64,000 bases of DNA from Adiantum capillus-veneris. Lineage: Eukaryota; Streptophyta; Polypodiopsida; Polypodiales; Pteridaceae. This document shows, in pieces, positions 1-10,479 of this stretch. The first letter of the stretch is position 1, and each line of letters opens with the position of its first letter. Made by a program: the position numbers and the translations under genes. The notes under the pieces are model-generated. The model was given only the letters and a program-made list of their open reading frames with translations. It was not told the DNA's origin and ran no database searches. The stretch is taken from positions 64,546,620 to 64,610,619 of the forward strand of contig CM043956.1 of the NCBI GenBank assembly GCA_014529385.2, written 5' to 3'.

Positions 1-795
1 AACTCATCTTGTTCCACCATCATTAACCTGGCATGATATAATTTAAGACGCCATCCATTTACCCTTGACTTATGTAGAATCCCATCCAGGTTAGCCAACT
101 GATATGTACCATTCGGAAAACACTCCACTACCTTGAAAGGGCCTTCCCACTTAATTTGAAACTTCTTTTGGAAGGTGTTGTCCAGCTTACTGTTGTAGCG
201 CAAAACCAAGTCATGCTTCTTGATACCCTTACTTTTGACCTTTTCATTTATCTTTGCTAAAGCCTTATCCAGCATCTGCCCATAATGTTCCAATGCACTC
301 ATCCTATCCAGTTGAACTTCTTGTAACTGTAAGAGCCTCTCTTTGAATGCATCACTAGGCGGCCCAAGCAACTTCTCTAGCATGTTTACTGTAGGCAACT
401 CTACCTCCACAGGCAATAGTGCTTCCTTTCCATATACCAAATGAAATGGAGTAAACCCTGTACCTGTCTCACCGAAGTATGGTAAGCCCATAATGCACTA
501 GGCAATTCCAAATCCCAATTCTTTCCTTGGTGCTCTGTCACTTTCAAAAGAATTTGTACCAACTCACCATTGAATCTTTCATTTCAGCCATTACACTGCG
601 GATAATAAGGAGTGGTATGCTGATGCCTAATCTTCATCTTTGTGCATAAAAAGTCTAGCAGTTTAGCTCTAAATCCTGGTCCCTTATCCGAAAGTAGCTC
701 TAGTGGCACCCCAAACTGGCAACATATTTCATCGTACACAAAATTTTTCCACATCCTTTGCAGTGATCTATTTTACTGCTATAGACTTTGCCCAT
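1..795 (-). pseudogene. Integrase core and C-terminal part of the first Tat element
   Basis: On the minus strand the DNA reads as an integrase catalytic core followed by the C-terminal DNA-binding part. Visible pieces include a segment like LSDKGPGFRA around the second catalytic aspartate, YYPQCNG followed after a stop by NERFNGE around the catalytic glutamate, then ALWAY and GFTPFHLVYGKEALLPVE. The C-terminal part has WEGPFKVVECFPNGTYQL and HKSRVNGWRLK. At least one frameshift near 480 and stops such as the one after YYPQCNG break the frame. It continues the integrase begun in the neighbouring reading frame at 796-1701. Non-functional. Confidence 0.8.
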
Positions 796-1701
796 CTAGA
801 GAGATAGTCCACTGCAATCAAAATATAGCTTTTGCCCCTGCTTGTGATAGGTAATGGGCCCTATTGCATCAATCCCCCACTTTTCAAACACATCAAACGC
901 CATAATGTTTTTTAGTAGCTCTGGCTTCAACACTCTCTTCCCAAATGCTTGACACCTATTGCAAGACCTACACCAATGGTGAACATCCTTGTGCAAACTA
1001 GGCCATACATACCCCTCTTGCAAGATCTTATGCAAGGTGATCTTTAGAGCAAAATGGCCGCCACATGCGCCTTCATGATTCTCTTTCAACACTCTATAAA
1101 TCTCCTCCCGCCAAGGTACACGTCTCAACACGAGATCAGTCCCTTTCATGTACAAGACATCACCAATCAATTTGTACCTGTATGCTCTATGCACAAAGCC
1201 ATACTTCTTAGACTTCTGAATGTCCTTCGGAATGATTCCTGTTAGCAAAAACTCCTCTTCTTGAGCCAAACTTTCCCGGCCATGATAAAGAGGTAAATTG
1301 GTCCTCAACACAAATAGCTCCCCAATCATGCTTTGAGCTGCTTCATGTGCCTCTCCATTTAGAGCACGTTCAATGTGTCTGATGCTCCATGCTTCAAACT
1401 TTTTTAACTGGCCTTTAATTCTGAAACACATTTCCTTCAATGAGGTGTTCTTGCTCTTCCACACACCCAGCACTTGCTTCACAACTAACAAGGCATCACC
1501 TTTTATGCTCAACCTTCTAACCCCATGCTTCAAACAAATGTGTAATCCGGCTTCCAAAGTAGCATATTCAGCCTCATTGTTACTATGAGCATCCAATTTG
1601 AAGCCTCTCTTGCATACTAGCTTCCCCTCTGGATCATAAAGTGCTATACCCCCTGAAGCCGCATCATGGCTCTTCCTGTATGAGCCATCAAAGAACAACA
1701 C
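796..1701 (-). pseudogene. Second (archaeal-like) RNase H and integrase zinc-binding domain
   Basis: The 301-codon open frame starts at the domain FFDGSYRKSHDAASGG (first RNase H aspartate near residue 5) and contains NNEAEYATLEAGL, the glutamate motif. This is the extra RNase H domain typical of Tat elements. From about residue 215 it enters the integrase HHCC zinc domain, with CGGHFALKITLHKILQEG and WCRSCNRC. The frame ends at FDCSGLSL, where the catalytic core should begin, because of a frameshift. The methionine at 1701 is internal to the former polyprotein, not a real start. It is the longest surviving open stretch in this element. Confidence 0.82.
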
Positions 1702-1716
1702 ATGTGCATTGCTGAT

Positions 1717-2176
1717 CTATGGCACTTCTTCAACTACCTTTCTTACTGCCTCTTCCTTAACAAGAAGGGGATTCTCCTTGTAAGTCAACAAATCAGCTAG
1801 GGTAGCTCGTGTACTGTCTTCCATTAAAAAAGAGAACTCGAACTCTTGCAGCTCAATTACCCATTTCTTGATCACATTTGACATGTTAGTGTCATTAATT
1901 AACTGTGGCAAAAAGGCATAACTCGTCAAGAAAACAAAAGGTTGTGGTAGCAAGTAATGAAGAAATCGTCCAAGCAAATATTACACTAGCCATCACTAGC
2001 TCTACTTCGGATAATTTTCTCTCTGCTACCAGCTTCACTCGGCTTGCACAATACACTGGCCTCATATAATGGCTACCCTTCCCCTTTTGCAATAGCATGG
2101 CTCCAATGGCATCATCCCCTACTGATGGATTTACATAAAACGCTTTCTCCCAATCAGGAGCCTGCATGGCTGACAA
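1717..2176 (-). pseudogene. First (Ty3-type) RNase H remnant
   Basis: Two overlapping minus-strand frames (1895-2176 and 1717-1977) together give the classical RNase H that follows RT. Pieces are FYVNPSVGDDAIGAMLLQKG, then ASRVKLVAERKLSEVELV, and in the second frame ITKWVVEL-like text (here VIKKWVIELQEFEFSF). The closest in-window relative is the same region of the full-length Tat element. A frameshift near 1950 separates the parts. In Tat elements this domain is usually degenerate and the following RNase H is thought to take over, which fits the weak catalytic residues here. Confidence 0.7.
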
Positions 2177-2930
2177 CCCCCTCTAACACCTCTTTCACTT
2201 CTTGAAACACTTCTTCACACTTGTCATCCCATTGCGATGGATCATGATTTGCCACCTGTTGTAATGGATAAAGGAGTTGCGAAGACAATGGAATAAACCG
2301 CGCCATGTACTTCACTTTGTGTATAAAGGTTGTCAATTGCTTTGTACTCGTAGGTGATGGAAGAAGAATAATAGACTTAACCTTGTCTGGATTAGCCTTA
2401 ATGCCATTTTCTGACACCATGTGGCCCAATAACTTCACCCTTGGCTGTGCTAGATGACATTTCTTGGGATGTAGTTGTCCTCCACATTCATCATATCGAG
2501 CCAATACCATCTGCAGCTTCTCATGGTGCTCAAACCTACTACTGTAGACACAGAATTCATCCATAAAAGCTTTAACACAACTACCAATGAATGGTTCCAA
2601 CACCCAATTGGCTCTCTCTTGATAAAAGGTTGGTCCATTTGACAACCCAAATGGAAATACCGTATAGCAATAGCAACCCCATGGCGTAATGAAAGTTGTT
2701 TTTGTGCGGTCTTTAAGAGCAATCTTCAATTGAAAATAGCATGAAAAACCATCACACACACTATACCTCTCATAACCTGCAACTGAATCCAAGATCTGAT
2801 CAATGAATGGAAGAGGATATGGGTTCTTCTTTGTGGCTGCATTTAAGGGTTTAAAATCTACACAAATCCTCCACCTTCCATCCTTCTTTGGAGTGACTAC
2901 TATTGGACTCACCCATTCTGTGGTCTCCAC
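2154..2930 (-). pseudogene. Reverse transcriptase of the first Tat element
   Basis: 258 codons of a Ty3/gypsy RT: EWVSPIVVTPKKDGRWRIC at the start, LNAATKKNPYPLPFIDQIL, SVCDGFSCYFQLKIA (first catalytic aspartate), FITPWGCYCYTVFPFGLSNG, and the palm motif FMDEFCVYSS. The normal second aspartate of the x-x-D-D box is a glutamate (MDEF, where the full-length element has IDDF), so the enzyme would be dead even if the frame were whole. Upstream, at 2960-3121, the same strand still reads a protease-RT linker rich in Glu and Lys in another frame, displaced by a 25-bp tandem duplication. Confidence 0.85.
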
Positions 2931-2959
2931 TGGTCACCCATTCTGTGGTCTCCATTGGT
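2910..2959. repeat. 25-bp tandem duplication at the RT start
   Basis: The 25-bp unit beginning CACCCATTCTGTGGTCTCC occurs twice in direct succession (2910-2934 and 2935-2959) with a single base difference. Because 25 is not a multiple of three, the duplication by itself shifts the reading frame between the protease-RT linker and the RT. Confidence 0.85.
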
Positions 2960-3129
2960 ACTTGATTGCCTTAGTTGCTTCCTTTTCCTCCTCCAATATT
3001 TGCTCTTTGATTGTTTTACCTATTTTCTTCCAAATTGCTTTTAGTTCCAATTCAGGTAACTGTTTCTGTTTTTCAATTGCATTTGCAATCTTTTGCACAT
3101 CAACCTCAAAATTGGGACTACTCTTGGGG

Positions 3130-3791
3130 GATTCACCATGGAAAACTTACTGCATTATGTAAGCGCAGGGGAGGGTTTTTTTTAATACAAGTTACATAAG
3201 CGTATAGGTTAGGGGTAGGCCCTTAATAATTTATCTCGCAAGCTTAAAAATAAGGGAGGGGGTATCATATTTATATGGGGGGTGGGATTGATCCGGGTTG
3301 ATTACTTGTAATGATTGGTCACCGGTGTGCACTAGATATTGGATGAATTTTGAGGAAGGTTTTTATGAGGTCACACATTAAACTTTGCATCAAGTCGGTC
3401 ATAGATAATGATTGATTTGGAGCAGGTCAAGGGTTGATTTATACTAGCTTCAGATGGGTTAGAATTGGACAAGTAGCTAGAGTCCAGGTTGATCAGACAC
3501 ATAATTTGAAAGTCAAAGTAAGACACATTGAGGGTACACCTAGTTATCAATAGAAGTGGTTCCTTAGTACATTGCCAACCACTATTCTACACACTCTTTG
3601 ACTAGCTTTACTCAGCTAGATCATGTGAGACCTAAATTTTATATGTAAGATAGGGGTATGATAGTTTTCTTCATTGATGGACATATAAGAGTAGAAAGGG
3701 GGGTCATATTTCCTAATATGAGTCGTGTATAGGGGTTTTATCAAAGTTGTCCGCTCGCAGGTGGCATCACGTTTTGTATATAGAGTGAATC
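3130..3791. mobile_element. 662-bp insertion with short inverted ends and 8- to 11-bp target duplication (MITE-like)
   Basis: The ends are GATTCAC (3130) and GTGAATC (3785-3791), exact inverses. TCTTGGGG flanks both sides (3122-3129 and 3792-3799); the shared word extends to CTCTTGGGGGA if bases of the ends are counted. Excising it joins the minus-strand protease tail to the linker leading into RT, as expected if it inserted into an older element. There is no coding sequence. An 8-bp duplication would suit hAT and a 9-bp one Mutator-like elements, but the inverted ends are only seven bases, so the family is open. Confidence 0.55.
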
Positions 3792-3845
3792 TCTTGGGGG
3801 ACTACTGTTGTATTTCTTTGAAGAAACTCTTCCTCTTCATCTTCC

Positions 3846-4303
3846 TCAATATCTTGACCCATATTGATACCTTTTGCATATAAAGGTTTGACCACAGATG
3901 GAATAGACTTCTTTGGCACCATCTGCATCCTCAACGTTTTCTTCGTATTTTTTTATCACAATTGTATTGACTCTCGATAACTGCTTTACTTTAGCTGCCC
4001 TGAGCCATGGCCTTCCCAAAATCATTGGGTAGAGCATGTGATTCTTCCAACATCAGGACAAGAAAAGTTGACCACAAAAGTAAGTCCTACTACACTTATT
4101 GTCTGATTTTTGAGAGTCCCCAAAGGTTGTACTCTCCTTTGGTTATCCATTTTAACTTGAAAAGGTGCTGGTTCCCACTTCAGGAGATTCAACTTGCAAA
4201 CTGACTCAAGAAGAATATTCACTCTTGAATCTCCATCCACCAACACATCAGAAAGGTACAACTTCCCAATGCTAATATTTATCACAAGCATTTTGTGATC
4301 CAC
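3846..4303 (-). pseudogene. Retroviral-type aspartic protease remnant
   Basis: Two overlapping minus-strand frames (4022-4303, then 3846-4037) carry a retropepsin-like fold. LSDVLVDGDSRVNILLESV corresponds to the active-site strand, where the expected D-[ST]-G or D-G-G reads D-G-D. MILGRPWLRAAKV is the flap and C-terminal strand seen also in the full-length Tat element (LILGRPWLMAM). A frameshift near 4030 separates the halves. The substitution and the frameshift both indicate loss of function. Confidence 0.72.
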
Positions 4304-6213
4304 TTCTACTAGAGATACATCGCATTACCATCAATCTAGGATATGTCAATTGCACTATTTTCCCCCTTCTTCTCCTCCTCCTCCTTGTCTTTGATTTGAT
4401 TTGACATGTTTCAAAAATAGTCTGACTAAAATCAGGGACTGACTTCATTAACTACCCAAACTTCAATGAAATGGGTGCTTCCAATAAGGCATCAAACAGA
4501 TCATTTGAATAGCCCCATTATCAGGTACATCCTTGGACTTGATTGCTCCTGTTTGAAAATGTGAACTTTCAACTTTTGAAGGTCTCATGCTTTCATCAAT
4601 ATTTGATTTAGCTGAATTTCTTTCAACACCCCTAACCTGATCTTATATTGGGACTTCCAATCAATAGGTCCTTTAGCTTCATTCCCTTACTCTTCTTGAT
4701 TTTCTTTTAGCTTTTCTTTTGAACTGGTGATGACTAGGATTTCCACCTCCAGAGGTTTCTTCAACACCTTTTCAATTTTAATACATGCATGGCAATCACC
4801 CTGAAAACAATGTAAAGGATCACCTTTTGTTTTTGTCAATTTTGCATGTGTTTGCTCAGTATACTACTGCCAATATGTGCCTATTCCCTAACTGCCCTGT
4901 TGGTCAACTGAATAAGGCATTTCTTCCAAATTCACCGCATTCACATGAGATGGTGCTTTTATCCTCCCATCATTGGAAGAGCTTGCTCCTGCATTGGTGG
5001 GCATGTAATTCACAATTGGAATTCATCTCTCATTCCTGTGTTTACACTAGAGTTCACATGCATGTCACTACCTATGTCTCAAGGTACCATAGTAAGTACA
5101 TCGTTGTATTGGATTATTTGGTTGTTGATATCTTTGCACAATTTGCCAATTTTCTTGTTGAAACGGCTTTGGTTGAATTGAATTGTGAAATTTGGTCCTG
5201 AAGGGTTGTGCCACCACATTTTTCCTTGATTCCATCTTTGCAAGAATATGTGCTGGTCTTCTTTCCCTAAAGTTAGGGTTATATTAACAATTTTCATAAT
5301 CATATCCAGGCCTTTGATATACCTGACAAAATGGTTGTTCTGAAGAATTTACAAATGGTGAAGGTTGAATCTCCTTCAGCTTCTCCAAAATCAATTTGTT
5401 GATACTAGTAGCATCATCAAAATATGATTTACCATTCTTCTTCTTTCCTTTACCCTTTGTGTTGTTTGGTTTGGCATCCTTCTTCTTCTTTAGTATCGTT
5501 TTCTTCTTTGCACTCCAAGTGTCCTCTTCATCCTCATCAATGTCTCAACTCCTGATCTAAATCTAAATCTGAAACCTCATCTTCACCTGAATCTAATTAT
5601 TTCTCTTTTGAATCTAGATCCTACTTGGATTTTATCTTCTTAGTCTTCTTCTGCTCACTTGTCCCATACCTTCTTTTAGCCCTCATTTCTGCATCTATTA
5701 AATTGCCAAAATTCTATGGTTGGGTGAGAGGTGCATGCCCTGCAACATCATTGTTTAGTTGCTCCCTCAAACCTCTACAGAAGTAATTAGCCAATTGCTC
5801 CCAAGATGGTCTTTGATTTGATTACAATCCATTCATCTGGTTCTTGAATTGTTGTGCATAATCTTCTACCAATAGATCCTTTTGCTTGATTCTCCTAATT
5901 TTCTTCACAAGACATCTTCAGGGGTTTTTTCTACCCTGAATCTTGCAAAAAATCTCGTCTTCAAATTATCATAATCTAGAAATTTTGCAATACCATATTT
6001 CATGAACCATGTCATTTCTTTCCCTTAGTGTTACTGCAAAGTGCTCTTTCTTCATTGCATCATTATAGAGCACATCATAGCTACTTGCATACCACCTAGT
6101 CTGAAATTGTCTCACATGACTGTCAGCATCCTGTGAATCTTTGTTAGCAGTGGCTAACACATGCTACACCAAATATGCATCAAGTGGGAGATATCTATGG
6201 TTGTCACAAGGTT
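4304..6213 (-). pseudogene. Degraded gag C-terminal half and nucleocapsid region
   Basis: Short minus-strand stretches in different frames look like gag remnants. 5969-6160 reads NKDSQDADSHVRQFQTRW and runs into RERNDMVHE; 5430-5560 is a Lys/Arg-rich patch; 5079-5303 contains an Asn/Gln-rich stretch near where a nucleocapsid zinc knuckle would be expected. No intact CX2CX4HX4C knuckle was found. From about 4310 to 5000 I see only isolated fragments with many stops. Position between the gag N-terminus and the protease is the main support. Confidence 0.45.
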
Positions 6214-6220
6214 CTCCCTA

Positions 6221-7133
6221 GAGACAAGTATGCTCGAATAGCACTAGAGTCTTTGCGACAGCTAGCATTGCAGGGAGACAGATTATGTTGGTAAGTTTTG
6301 GGCTCACTTTGAGTTCCAAAGTTGTATTTGGTAGTTTGAGGGCTCAAGCTTAAACCCATAGTAGAAGGGATTGTGGTGAAAGCCCTTAAAAAGGAAGCCT
6401 TGGGGCAAGGAGGCTTCATTCTGGAGTATCCACTCTTGAGTATCCACTTTTGAGAGCTCCCTCTCTCTTAAGTGTTCACTCTTTGGCCTAGCCTTGAGCT
6501 TAATGTCTATGCTTGAGAGGCTAGTGCTAACCATTGTAATTAGTGTAAGCTCTTCTTGATTAATCTAATTATTAGTCTCTTCTTCTCTACATTTCATCTT
6601 GTCATGAAGTAGTATTACACTTTCATTATTCTAGATTTGAGAGATGTATGTACTTCTTGCTAGTAATCACTCTTATCTCTCTACGAGAAATTGATTTGCG
6701 ATATTTAGCATCACAAATTAGGTTGATTAAGTTGGGTCTTAATCTTGTAATTTGTGTGTGTGCCCTATTATTTGCTTGTGTGTAGATAGGTTTTATGAAG
6801 CTCTAGCACCATTCACCTTGTGTGTGTAAGCTATTGATGAAGTGCCTTAATTGACGTGGTAATTAGTGTGTGCTTATCATTAGTGTGTTTGGGGTTTCTA
6901 GTCTATGGCAAGTCGGACTTCGGTGGGCTTGATGTGTGTAGGAGATTAATTGATTAGTGATTAGAGTTGGTTTAGAGTTAGTCTTGCCATAGCTAATCTC
7001 TACTTGCCATAGAGAGGTGATCTCTTGAATCCTCTATTCTATTCATCCGATGCTTGTGCTTCCATGCCCTAGCTGGGTTACCGATCCATGATTTAATAAT
7101 TTTGTGGGTTGCGATTAGGTCGTGCTACAACGC
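6221..7133. mobile_element. 913-bp unclassified insertion inside gag
   Basis: CTCCCTA occurs at 6214-6220 and 7134-7140. Between them the gag reading is absent, whereas minus-strand gag resumes on each side (AAKFSGKD above, RYLPLDAYL below). The inserted DNA is AT- and GT-rich with no long open frame. The ends are not TG...CA and I see no convincing inverted repeat, so a solo LTR is not supported. The 7- to 8-bp direct repeat fits a DNA transposon footprint better. Confidence 0.5.
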
Positions 7134-7910
7134 CTCCCTACAATCTTTTCCACTAAATTTTGCTGCCCCTACTTTAGGGTTGGGTGGTGGTCGAGCCATT
7201 GAAGGTGGTTGGGGTGGTGGTGGATCTCCCAAGGGATTAAAAGCTAATGGTGCTAATGGTGGTAGCTGAAGTGGGGGTACTTGGAACCTTAATTGCCTTC
7301 TTGCTCTTAAAAACTGATGGACTACCTGAACTCCAACCAACTGAGAGATAACCTTTTCAAGAGCTCTTGGGGTTCTTCCCTGCTCTCTTTGCTTACGTAA
7401 ATAAATCTCCCCTTCTTCCTGTTCTTGGTCACCACTTGAAGTGCTGGAATCTTGTGATTCTTTCCTCTCAGTAATTGGTGGCAAGCCTGTAATCACCCCT
7501 ACTTCAGGAATACCATCCCTTGAATTACCACCTGATCTTTGAATTTGAGATTCCAACCAAGAATCCCATCTTCTCCTCTAAAATCTGGTGCCATAAGTAA
7601 TGTTTGGTGGCTTCTCCCCTGAGTCACTCATACCTCTCCTTCCTCTTCTAATTCTTCTTTGAGACCTCAAATATTAAATGACCTGACTTTTACAGTAGAA
7701 TGAAAGGTATTTAATAGGAGCATTACATGTACCAAATTGAACCCTATTGACTTTGTACTGATGAATCCTCAATGCAATTTTGAGTCTTATGTCATCAGAT
7801 AATAAATCAAAGTAAGTATCTAAAAAAGATTTGTTATATTCCTCAATCTCCTCCTCCTCGGTAACCTAATTATAAAATTCCTTCAGGAACTCTTCAGGTC
7901 CAGTCTCCAT
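7125..7910 (-). pseudogene. Gag N-terminal region of the first Tat element
   Basis: From an ATG at 7910 the minus strand reads an acidic start (METGPEEFLKEFYN), a stop, then EEEEIEEYNKSFLDTYFDLL and, after further breaks, an open frame at 7556-7125. That frame has a charged region (GDQEQEEGEIYLRKQRE) and a proline-rich tail ending AAKFSGKD, a motif common at the start of plant retrotransposon gag core domains. The frame is cut by the 913-bp insertion. It lies about 50 bp downstream, in transcription direction, of a primer-binding-like site, which supports its identity as gag. Confidence 0.6.
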
Positions 7911-7960
7911 GAGCCCCAATCAGTCCCATTACCCAATTGGCCCACTGAATAGTTTCCACA

Positions 7961-7977
7961 ATCAGTAGGGATCGCCA
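7961..7977 (-). other. Candidate primer-binding site of the first Tat element
   Basis: On the minus strand TGGCGATCCCTACTGAT begins with TGG, the complement of the universal tRNA CCA end, two bases after a sequence ending CCCCAATAACA that would be the end of the 5' LTR (7980). The full-length Tat element has the same two-base spacing. I did not match it to a specific tRNA. Confidence 0.45.
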
Positions 7978-8496
7978 AGTGTTATTGGGGCTCTGGGAGA
8001 ATACCAACACATGCATATGCTTTGACTTTAAGTGTATCATCCATAGGATTTACAAATACATGTTATTCAAGCACCGAAAAAGAATCAAGAAACAAGTAGG
8101 TTACTGCATCGCAATTGACAATAGATTACTTAACAAAGACCATGAAGACACAGTGCACGGGGTTTCAACCTCTTCCTTGTTCCCCATTCAACGTACTTCA
8201 AAACATTACATCTACTTGAGATAACTCTCGATTTTGATTTGAAGAGGTTCCACCCTTTTAGATTAAAAAAAATTACTGAACAATGATTGAACCTACAAAA
8301 ACTTGACTTAAAGTAAGAAAGATAAATATGGCCTTAACAGAGAGGTCTATGGATAGCATTTTCTTTTAGCATTTTCATAGAAGTGACTATGCCCAAGAGA
8401 CAATCTTGGGAGTCAATAGTATGCTTTGGCTTGATGCAAGTGTGTATGTTGTATGTTAGTACAAGGTCAGGACCAGGGGGCGCTAGTTCAAGTGTT

Positions 8497-8722
8497 TCAC
8501 TTGAGATAGTCTCCACTATTAGTTGAGGAGAGAGAAATAAGTTTTACTCAGCTAGAGCATCTCACTTTAGATGAACTCTACTATTAATTGAGAAGAGAGA
8601 GCAATAAGTTTTGCTCATTCAGAGCGTTTGACCTTGAGATAGACTCTACTATTAGTTAAGCAATGAGAGTAATGAGTTTGATCAGTTAGGGAATCTCACT
8701 TGAGGTAGGCTCTACTCACAAG
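8497..8722. repeat. Degenerate tandem repeat, period about 67 bp, about 3.4 copies
   Basis: Units begin with variants of TCACTTGAGATAG and CTCTACTATTAGTTGAG, then GAGAGAAATAAGTTTT, starting near 8497, 8569, 8630 and 8697. Copies differ by scattered substitutions and small gaps, so the array is old. Confidence 0.7.
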
Positions 8723-8756
8723 ATACGGCTTTCCTTGCTCCTCACGCTTGACAAAA

Positions 8757-8950
8757 TCAAATTAAATGTAAGACATCTATGTTTTATTCATCTCTCCACT
8801 ATACAAATGGATTGAATGTTTATTAATTTCTAAGAGCAACTTGAAAAGCTCAAATAAAGTGCAAGATATATCTCTTTTATTCATCTCTACACTGTACAAA
8901 AGGCTTAAATATGCATAAATGCCTAAAAGAAATTTGAATAACTCATGAAC
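8757..8950. repeat. Degenerate tandem repeat, period about 97 bp, two copies
   Basis: Each copy contains TTTTATTCATCTCT, a ACT(A/G)TACAAA segment, then CTAA(G/A)AG and a run ending near CTCA. The two copies are clearly homologous but heavily substituted. Confidence 0.65.
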
Positions 8951-9349
8951 TTTCTCCATTTGCATTACCTCTTGCACTTGCTTTCATCTCAAGCACCTAT
9001 CTTATCCTCTTGACCACATCCTCAAAAATTGATGATCAATTTTTTTCTTGGGATGCCATTGCAAACACATGTACCTAGGTTTCTTCCCTCTCCCTTCATA
9101 GATGTCTTAACTCTGGTTGAAGTTGTTGTTGTTCTAGGGGTGTTCTAGTTTTGTTAGCATTGCAACTTATGTATCCACGGGCTATGTATCCACCCTCAAG
9201 CAAATACTTTTCTTCTTTGTGAAATTGGTCTTTGGAGCTACTGACCATACATGACAGAGGACGGGGCTTTGGCCAAGGGGTCCACCTAAAAAATGTAAGT
9301 GTAGCATGTGAGTTCACCCAGAGGGGTTTTTTATATCGCAAATATTTAT

Positions 9350-10211
9350 AGAATTACATGTATAAGAGGGGTTTAAAAATGGAAAAGTGAAAAAAAGCTA
9401 CAGGTTTATGAAGGAAGGGAGGTCTTTTAATTCATGATGAAGTGTGTGTTTAGATGGGTTTTAAAAATACCTCTTGAATGCACGTGCTATATGTATTTTT
9501 GAAATGTGGACCCCCGGGGGCTTTGTATCTGCATTGTGATCCACCACATAGCAATAGATCACATGATCTTTGCAACACATCATCATTTTTTGTTGAAGGC
9601 CATCTAGATGCTTTTTTTTGTGTTTTGTTGTTTTCATGTGTTTTGCTTCATTTTATTTTGAAGATGCCAAGAAGAGACAAATTCGTTTCATGGAGAATTC
9701 AAGATCTACATCCACACCACTATCTTTTGTGCTCTCAGATACGAGCACGAAGGCATTTACACACCCTTGGAGCAGTCTCTTGATAGAAACGGTTTCGCAA
9801 GTACACATTTTCTTGGAGAAGGAGTCTTTTGCATCGACAACACATGTGGAGAATGTTGGAGTTTCCATCAAGGATCACTTTTTGGCCGAGGTCTTCTATT
9901 GAGAGATTTCACTTTTTTCAAGTACAGATTATGATGCACAGGTTATGTGCTCATAATTTCACTTTTTTCAAGTACGGATTATGATGCACAGGTTATGTAC
10001 AGATTATGATGCACAGGTTATGTGCTCATGTATGATTGTGTGGGTTACATCAGAGAATTTTTGAATGTGGTTTTATGTGGTTTTTTTGCTATGTATGCAT
10101 GTGCAAATACCAAATGAGCTAGTTACAGCTAGCAAATGACAGATTCATAGGTTTACAGAGAATTTGGACATGTACAATTGATCATGGAGCTGCTTGTTCA
10201 TGAGTGAGTTA
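9350..10211. other. Non-coding spacer with a short tandem repeat
   Basis: A plus-strand open frame of 94 codons at 9618-9902 matches nothing I recognise and sits in T-rich DNA, so I do not call it a gene. The only clear structure is the repeat cluster at 9906-10023. Confidence 0.5.
9906..10023. repeat. 50-bp tandem duplication with a third partial 26-bp copy
   Basis: ATTTCACTTTTTTCAAGTAC followed by GATTATGATGCACAGGTTATG appears at about 9906 and 9956 (period 50). The inner segment GATTATGATGCACAGG occurs a third time directly after the second copy. Confidence 0.8.
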
Positions 10212-10479
10212 GATCACATCCTGCATTACATGATACTTGTAGAAACATGGCTCCACACACAAGAACTTCTTACACTTTGGGCATAGACGGTTCTACACGG
10301 CTTAGACCCAATCACTGCCTTTTCTTCATGCAAGAATCATTTCCGCTCACTAGCACATACAAAGAAAAACTTACTTGCATGCAAGCTCATCTTCATAAAT
10401 GTGTGTCCACCCATAGAATCACTTGGACACATGAACTTTCTCATGTATGTATTCCAGCAAAATGATTATTCAAAAGTTG

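Larger units (their letters stand above)
1..7981 (-). mobile_element. Degraded Tat-type Ty3/gypsy retrotransposon, 3' end outside the window
   Basis: Read on the minus strand the order is primer-binding-like site, gag, protease, reverse transcriptase, RNase H, second RNase H, integrase, which is the Ty3/gypsy order. Two RNase H domains place it in the Tat group. All domains are broken by stops, frameshifts and insertions, so it is inactive. The 3' LTR lies before base 1 and cannot be seen; the presumed 5' LTR begins at about 7980 and runs to higher coordinates. Two secondary insertions (3130-3791 and 6221-7133) interrupt it. The integrase and RT are clearly related to, but diverged from, the full-length element at 40413-49632. 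Confidence 0.85.
7980..9350 (-). other. Probable 5' LTR of the first Tat element, upper limit not defined
   Basis: If the primer site is right, the LTR runs from 7980 upward. Its other copy would lie before base 1, so neither its length nor the outer end can be checked here. There is no coding sequence. Two families of degenerate tandem repeats lie inside (8497-8722 and 8757-8950). TATA-like text occurs on the minus strand near 9350. Confidence 0.3.

Noticed and set aside
6221..7133. Solo LTR interpretation of the gag insertion
   Set aside because: The ends between the direct repeats are not TG...CA and no TATA or poly(A) signals stand out.
9618..9902. 94-codon plus-strand open frame as a small gene
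   Set aside because: No similarity recognised, T-rich context, and a competing open frame on the other strand; not enough support.
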